Source: an uncultured Blautia sp.
GTDB lineage: Bacteria; Bacillota; Clostridia; Lachnospirales; Lachnospiraceae
Assembly (NCBI RefSeq): GCF_937880195.1
Contig: NZ_CALFLA010000042.1
Coordinates: forward strand, 1-64,000
DNA: 64,000 nucleotides
Reading direction: 5' to 3'
Of this stretch, positions 61,128-64,000 are shown piece after piece. Position 1 is the first letter of the stretch. Each line of letters opens with the position of its first letter. The position numbers and the translations under genes are program-made. Under the pieces are notes generated by a model. The model saw only the letters and a program-made list of their open reading frames with translations. It made no database searches and was not told where the DNA came from.

Positions 61128-63129
61128 GGGACTGTTTCTGAGGCTTGCTCTTACAAATATCAAAAAGAACAGAGGAACCTTTGTGCCCTATATTCTTTCC
61201 TCCATGGGCTGTATTGCTGTTCTTTATATTATGTTGTTTATTGTCCACAGCCCGGACATGAGGAATATCCGGGGCGGCAGGGATGTGGCTATGATCGTCA
61301 GCATGGGAGTTTTCGTACTGGCTGTGTTTTCTGTGATCTTTCTTCTTTTCTGCAACAGCTTTCTGATGAAGCGAAGGCAGAAGGAAATCGGCCTTTATAA
61401 TGTGCTTGGCATGGAAAAACGCCATATCAGCCGTATGATGCTGACAGAAACCCTGCTTACAGGAGCGGTAAGTTTTATGGGCGGCATTGGAGCGGGGATT
61501 CTTGGAAGCAAGCTGGCGCTTCTCCTTCTTCTGAAGATTCTTCACCTTCCGGCGCAGTTTGGTTTTTATGTGACCTGGGAAGGGGTGAGGATGTGTGCAG
61601 AAGCCTATGGGATCATCCTTATAGTGACGCTTTTTTATAATCTGCACAAAGTCCGCGTAAGCCGTCCTGTGGAACTGCTTGCCGGCAGCAGCGCGGGAGA
61701 GCGGGAGCCAAAGACAAAGCTTATTATGGCAGCGCTGGGCTTTCTCTGTCTGGGCTGGGGTTATTATCTTGCAGTAACAACAGAATCAGTGATGGACGCT
61801 CTTATCATTTTTTTAATTGCAGTTCTTCTTGTGATGGCAGGAACTTATCTGGTGTTTACTGCAGGCAGTATTGTGGTTCTGAAGTTGATGCGTAAGAAAA
61901 AAAGCTTCTATTATAAGATACAAAACTTTACAAGCGTATCAGGGATGATTTACCGAATGAAACAGAATGCGGCAGGTCTTGCTAGTATTTGTATTTTAAG
62001 TACAGGGGTGCTTCTGATGATCTCTACCACAGTCAGTCTGAATATGGGAATTGAGGACACAGTAAAAACGCAGTATCCCTATGATGTGAATGTAGGATTT
62101 TATGGATATTCTTACGAGGAAGCAAAAGAAGCGCAGAAGTTTATGAGAAGCGAGGCAGAAAAAAGTGGAATTTCAGTGAAATCCATGGATTCTGAAATCA
62201 TTCTTTCGGCTGTGGGATTTTTGGACGGACATCATTACACCTTTGATGCCGGTAAGGCGAAGGTAAAGGAACAGGATATTATGGAGTTGGTTGTAATCCC
62301 TGAGGAGTATTATCATGATCCCAATGGAGAAAAAATTTCTCTGAAGGATGGAACCGCGCTTGTCTGGGGAACAGAAGAAAAAAGTATAGATATTGGAGGG
62401 CAGGAATTTACTGCTGTGGGAAAATTAAAGAAAAAGCCGGATATCCCCGGTCTGATCGGCGTAGATTATGTAAGCTCCATTTATCTTGTAACAAACCCGG
62501 AAACATTTAAACAGATCAGTGAAATTCAGAAAAGGGAAATGGAAAAAAGCGGATCTATGGGTTACCGGATGGAATCTTCCCTGGGAATTATGGTAGACGG
62601 AAATGATGCCGAGGCTATTGAACTGAAAAAACTTTTTGACGAGAAGATTGAAGTATTCAGAAGTCAGGGGCATTTTTCCCAGAAGGGAGATATGGTGTCA
62701 AACAGGGCAAGAGCGGAAGAGAAAGAGAATTTTTACGGGTTGAACGGAGGCTTGCTCTTTGTAGGAATTCTGCTTGGGTGCGTGTTTTTAATGGGAACTG
62801 CTCTGATCATTTATTACAAGCAGATTTCCGAAGGATATGAGGATAAAGAAAGATTTCAGATTATGCGTAAGGTAGGCATGAGCCGCCAGGAGGTACGTTC
62901 TTCTATCCGCAGGCAGATATTAATGGTATTTTTCCTTCCGCTTATGGCTGCCTGCGTACACATCGCCATGGCTTTTCCTTTGATGAAAAGGATGCTGCTT
63001 CTTGTGGGAATGGTAAATGACAGACTTTTTTTGATGTGTACTGTGGCAACCGCTGTTGCATTTGCGGCTGTATATGGCCTGATCTATCTGGTGACAGCCA
63101 GAAGCTACTACAGGATTCTGGAAAAATAA
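61120..63129 (+). CDS. BceB-like FtsX-family permease
   Basis: A 669-residue permease with ten predicted helices. The N-terminal segment LALTNIKKNRGTFVPYILSS is the family mark, and QKEIGLYNVLGMEKRHI follows after helix 2. A large extracellular domain of about 200 residues spans roughly 300-530, between helices 7 and 8. I prefer ATG 61120; a GTG at 61111 in the same frame is an alternative. The extracellular domain recognises the peptide antibiotic and signals through the BceS-like kinase. Confidence 0.92.
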   Translation: MRKGLFLRLALTNIKKNRGTFVPYILSSMGCIAVLYIMLFIVHSPDMRNIRGGRDVAMIVSMGVFVLAVFSVIFLLFCNSFLMKRRQKEIGLYNVLGMEKRHISRMMLTETLLTGAVSFMGGIGAGILGSKLALLLLLKILHLPAQFGFYVTWEGVRMCAEAYGIILIVTLFYNLHKVRVSRPVELLAGSSAGEREPKTKLIMAALGFLCLGWGYYLAVTTESVMDALIIFLIAVLLVMAGTYLVFTAGSIVVLKLMRKKKSFYYKIQNFTSVSGMIYRMKQNAAGLASICILSTGVLLMISTTVSLNMGIEDTVKTQYPYDVNVGFYGYSYEEAKEAQKFMRSEAEKSGISVKSMDSEIILSAVGFLDGHHYTFDAGKAKVKEQDIMELVVIPEEYYHDPNGEKISLKDGTALVWGTEEKSIDIGGQEFTAVGKLKKKPDIPGLIGVDYVSSIYLVTNPETFKQISEIQKREMEKSGSMGYRMESSLGIMVDGNDAEAIELKKLFDEKIEVFRSQGHFSQKGDMVSNRARAEEKENFYGLNGGLLFVGILLGCVFLMGTALIIYYKQISEGYEDKERFQIMRKVGMSRQEVRSSIRRQILMVFFLPLMAACVHIAMAFPLMKRMLLLVGMVNDRLFLMCTVATAVAFAAVYGLIYLVTARSYYRILEK

Positions 63130-63159
63130 CCTGTAAAGCTATAAGACCTGTTCATTTAC

Positions 63160-63188
63160 TTTACATTTCCTTAGGGAAACCGTATAAT
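63160..63188 (+). promoter_or_regulatory. Promoter of azlCD
   Basis: TTTACA at 63160-63165, 17 bp, TATAAT at 63183-63188. Confidence 0.7.
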
Positions 63189-63219
63189 GAATACGGAAAA
63201 GAAGGAGTGTGAACATAAA

Positions 63220-63951
63220 ATGAAACAGCAATCAAATAAACAGTGTTTTATGCAGGGACTCCATGACGGAGTCCCTATCGCTTTAGGGTATGTTGCCGTT
63301 TCCTTTACTTTTGGAATGATGGCAGTTTCCGGAGGGATGTCGGCATGGCAGGCAACACTAATCTCTATTACCAATCTGACTTCAGCGGGTCAGTTTGCCG
63401 GACTGGATATTATGCTGGCCTGGGGTTCCCTCTGGGAAATGGCTTTGACCCAGCTTATTATTAATCTCCGATATAGTCTGATGTCTTTTTCTCTGTCTCA
63501 AAAGCTGGAGAGAGGAATTGCTCCCTGGCACAGATATATCATGGCTTTTGGAGTAACGGATGAAATTTTCGGCATAAGTGCAGGACAGCCTGGGCGGATC
63601 AATCCCTTTTATAATTATGGAGCTATGAGCGTGGCAATTCCGGGATGGACCTTTGGAACCCTGGCAGGAGCTATTGCAGGAAATATTATGCCGGGATTTC
63701 TGGTAAGCGCTTTGAGCGTTGCTATTTATGGAATGTTTCTGGCAATTATCATACCGCCTGCCAAAAAACACAGGGCAGTTTTTAAAGTAGTGCTTGGAGC
63801 CATGGCGATCAGCGCTCTGTTTGCCTATGTTCCGGTTCTGAACCGTGTGTCTTCCGGCTTTGTAATCATTATTACAACTCTGCTTGTAGCAGGAGCGGCA
63901 GCTTATTTCTGGCCTTTGGAGGATGGAGAGGAGGAAGTTCATGAATCATAG
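63220..63951 (+). CDS. azlC: AzlC-family branched-chain amino acid exporter subunit
   Basis: A 243-residue membrane protein. The GLHDGVPIALGYVAVSFTFG start, the TSAGQFAGL segment and the NLRYSLMSFSLSQKL loop identify AzlC. Together with AzlD it exports branched-chain amino acids or analogues. ATG 63220 follows AAGGAG at normal spacing. It overlaps azlD by 11 bp. Confidence 0.93.
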   Translation: MKQQSNKQCFMQGLHDGVPIALGYVAVSFTFGMMAVSGGMSAWQATLISITNLTSAGQFAGLDIMLAWGSLWEMALTQLIINLRYSLMSFSLSQKLERGIAPWHRYIMAFGVTDEIFGISAGQPGRINPFYNYGAMSVAIPGWTFGTLAGAIAGNIMPGFLVSALSVAIYGMFLAIIIPPAKKHRAVFKVVLGAMAISALFAYVPVLNRVSSGFVIIITTLLVAGAAAYFWPLEDGEEEVHES

Positions 63952-64000
63952 TGTGTATCTTTATATTCTTGTTATGGCAGGCGTTACATATCTGATCCGT
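63941..64000 (+). CDS. azlD: AzlD-family protein, N-terminal part (cut by window end)
   Basis: Twenty codons starting at ATG 63941 (GAGGAAG upstream), encoding a hydrophobic start YLYILVMAGVTYLIR that fits AzlD, the small partner of AzlC. The gene runs past the end of the window. Confidence 0.75.
   Translation, partial: MNHSVYLYILVMAGVTYLIR

Noticed and set aside
1-64000. CRISPR arrays, prophage modules or conjugative elements
   Set aside because: No regular short direct repeats with spacers and no capsid, portal, relaxase or integrase genes were seen.

Overview
The window looks like chromosomal DNA from a gut Firmicute of the family Lachnospiraceae (Blautia, Dorea or Ruminococcus-like). 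The evidence is moderate GC, strong AAGGAGG ribosome sites, an anaerobic ribonucleotide reductase, an M18 aminopeptidase, a YqhQ (DUF1385) protein in an rpmE-yqhQ-prmC-prfA run, corrinoid methyltransferase parts and BceAB/AzlCD neighbours. I cannot name the species from sequence alone. Most of it is ordinary core genome. Accessory, decayed sequence is concentrated at about 15.1-18.0 kb, 26.2-27.1 kb and 30.4-32.9 kb.

Layout. 0-7.4 kb: an ABC-class ATPase (minus), an M18 aminopeptidase and a three-gene MacAB-like export operon. 7.4-8.8 kb: tRNA-Arg(ACG), then an orphan ParA ATPase with a histone-H1-like Lys/Ala-rich partner. 8.9-14.1 kb: a corrinoid methyl-transfer cluster (reductive activator, DUF2284 protein, PucR regulator, pterin methyltransferase, corrinoid protein) with no substrate methyltransferase. 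14.2-15.05 kb: a TPP riboswitch and thiT. 15.1-18.0 kb: an IS66-family element with a cluster of perfect DnaA boxes in its leader, next to an IS982-like fragment and a DUF1703 AAA-ATPase fragment. 18.1-26.1 kb: a carbohydrate module (Gfo/Idh/MocA dehydrogenase, sugar ABC importer, YesM/YesN two-component pair). 26.2-26.85 kb: two truncated genes facing each other (bioY and a membrane protein). 27.2-30.4 kb: a FadR-type GntR regulator, an Ldh2-family malate/lactate dehydrogenase and malic enzyme, with paired operators. 30.5-32.9 kb: a decayed Rpn gene, a 133-bp structured element and a broken AbiE-like toxin-antitoxin locus.

32.9-46.9 kb is a housekeeping run: hisC, a small membrane protein, rho (with a structured leader), rpmE, yqhQ, prmC, prfA, a nucleotidyltransferase, glmM, a TPR lipoprotein, hflX and nrdD. 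The nrdD product carries a fused C-terminal thioredoxin-like domain and is preceded by two NrdR boxes 31 bp apart. 47.0-58.5 kb holds two complete peptide/nickel-type ABC importers in different gene orders on either side of a LysR regulator. 58.6-63.1 kb is a BceRS-BceAB-type antimicrobial-peptide sensing and resistance module, and azlC with the first codons of azlD closes the window.

The observations I consider most worth a second look are the DnaA-box and hairpin-rich leader of the IS66 element, the recurrence of its terminal sequence elsewhere in the window (including at both ends of the 133-bp element), the ParA plus H1-like pair, the structured rho leader, and the NrdD-thioredoxin fusion with its NrdR boxes. 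All calls come from reading motifs and translations by eye; no searches were run.
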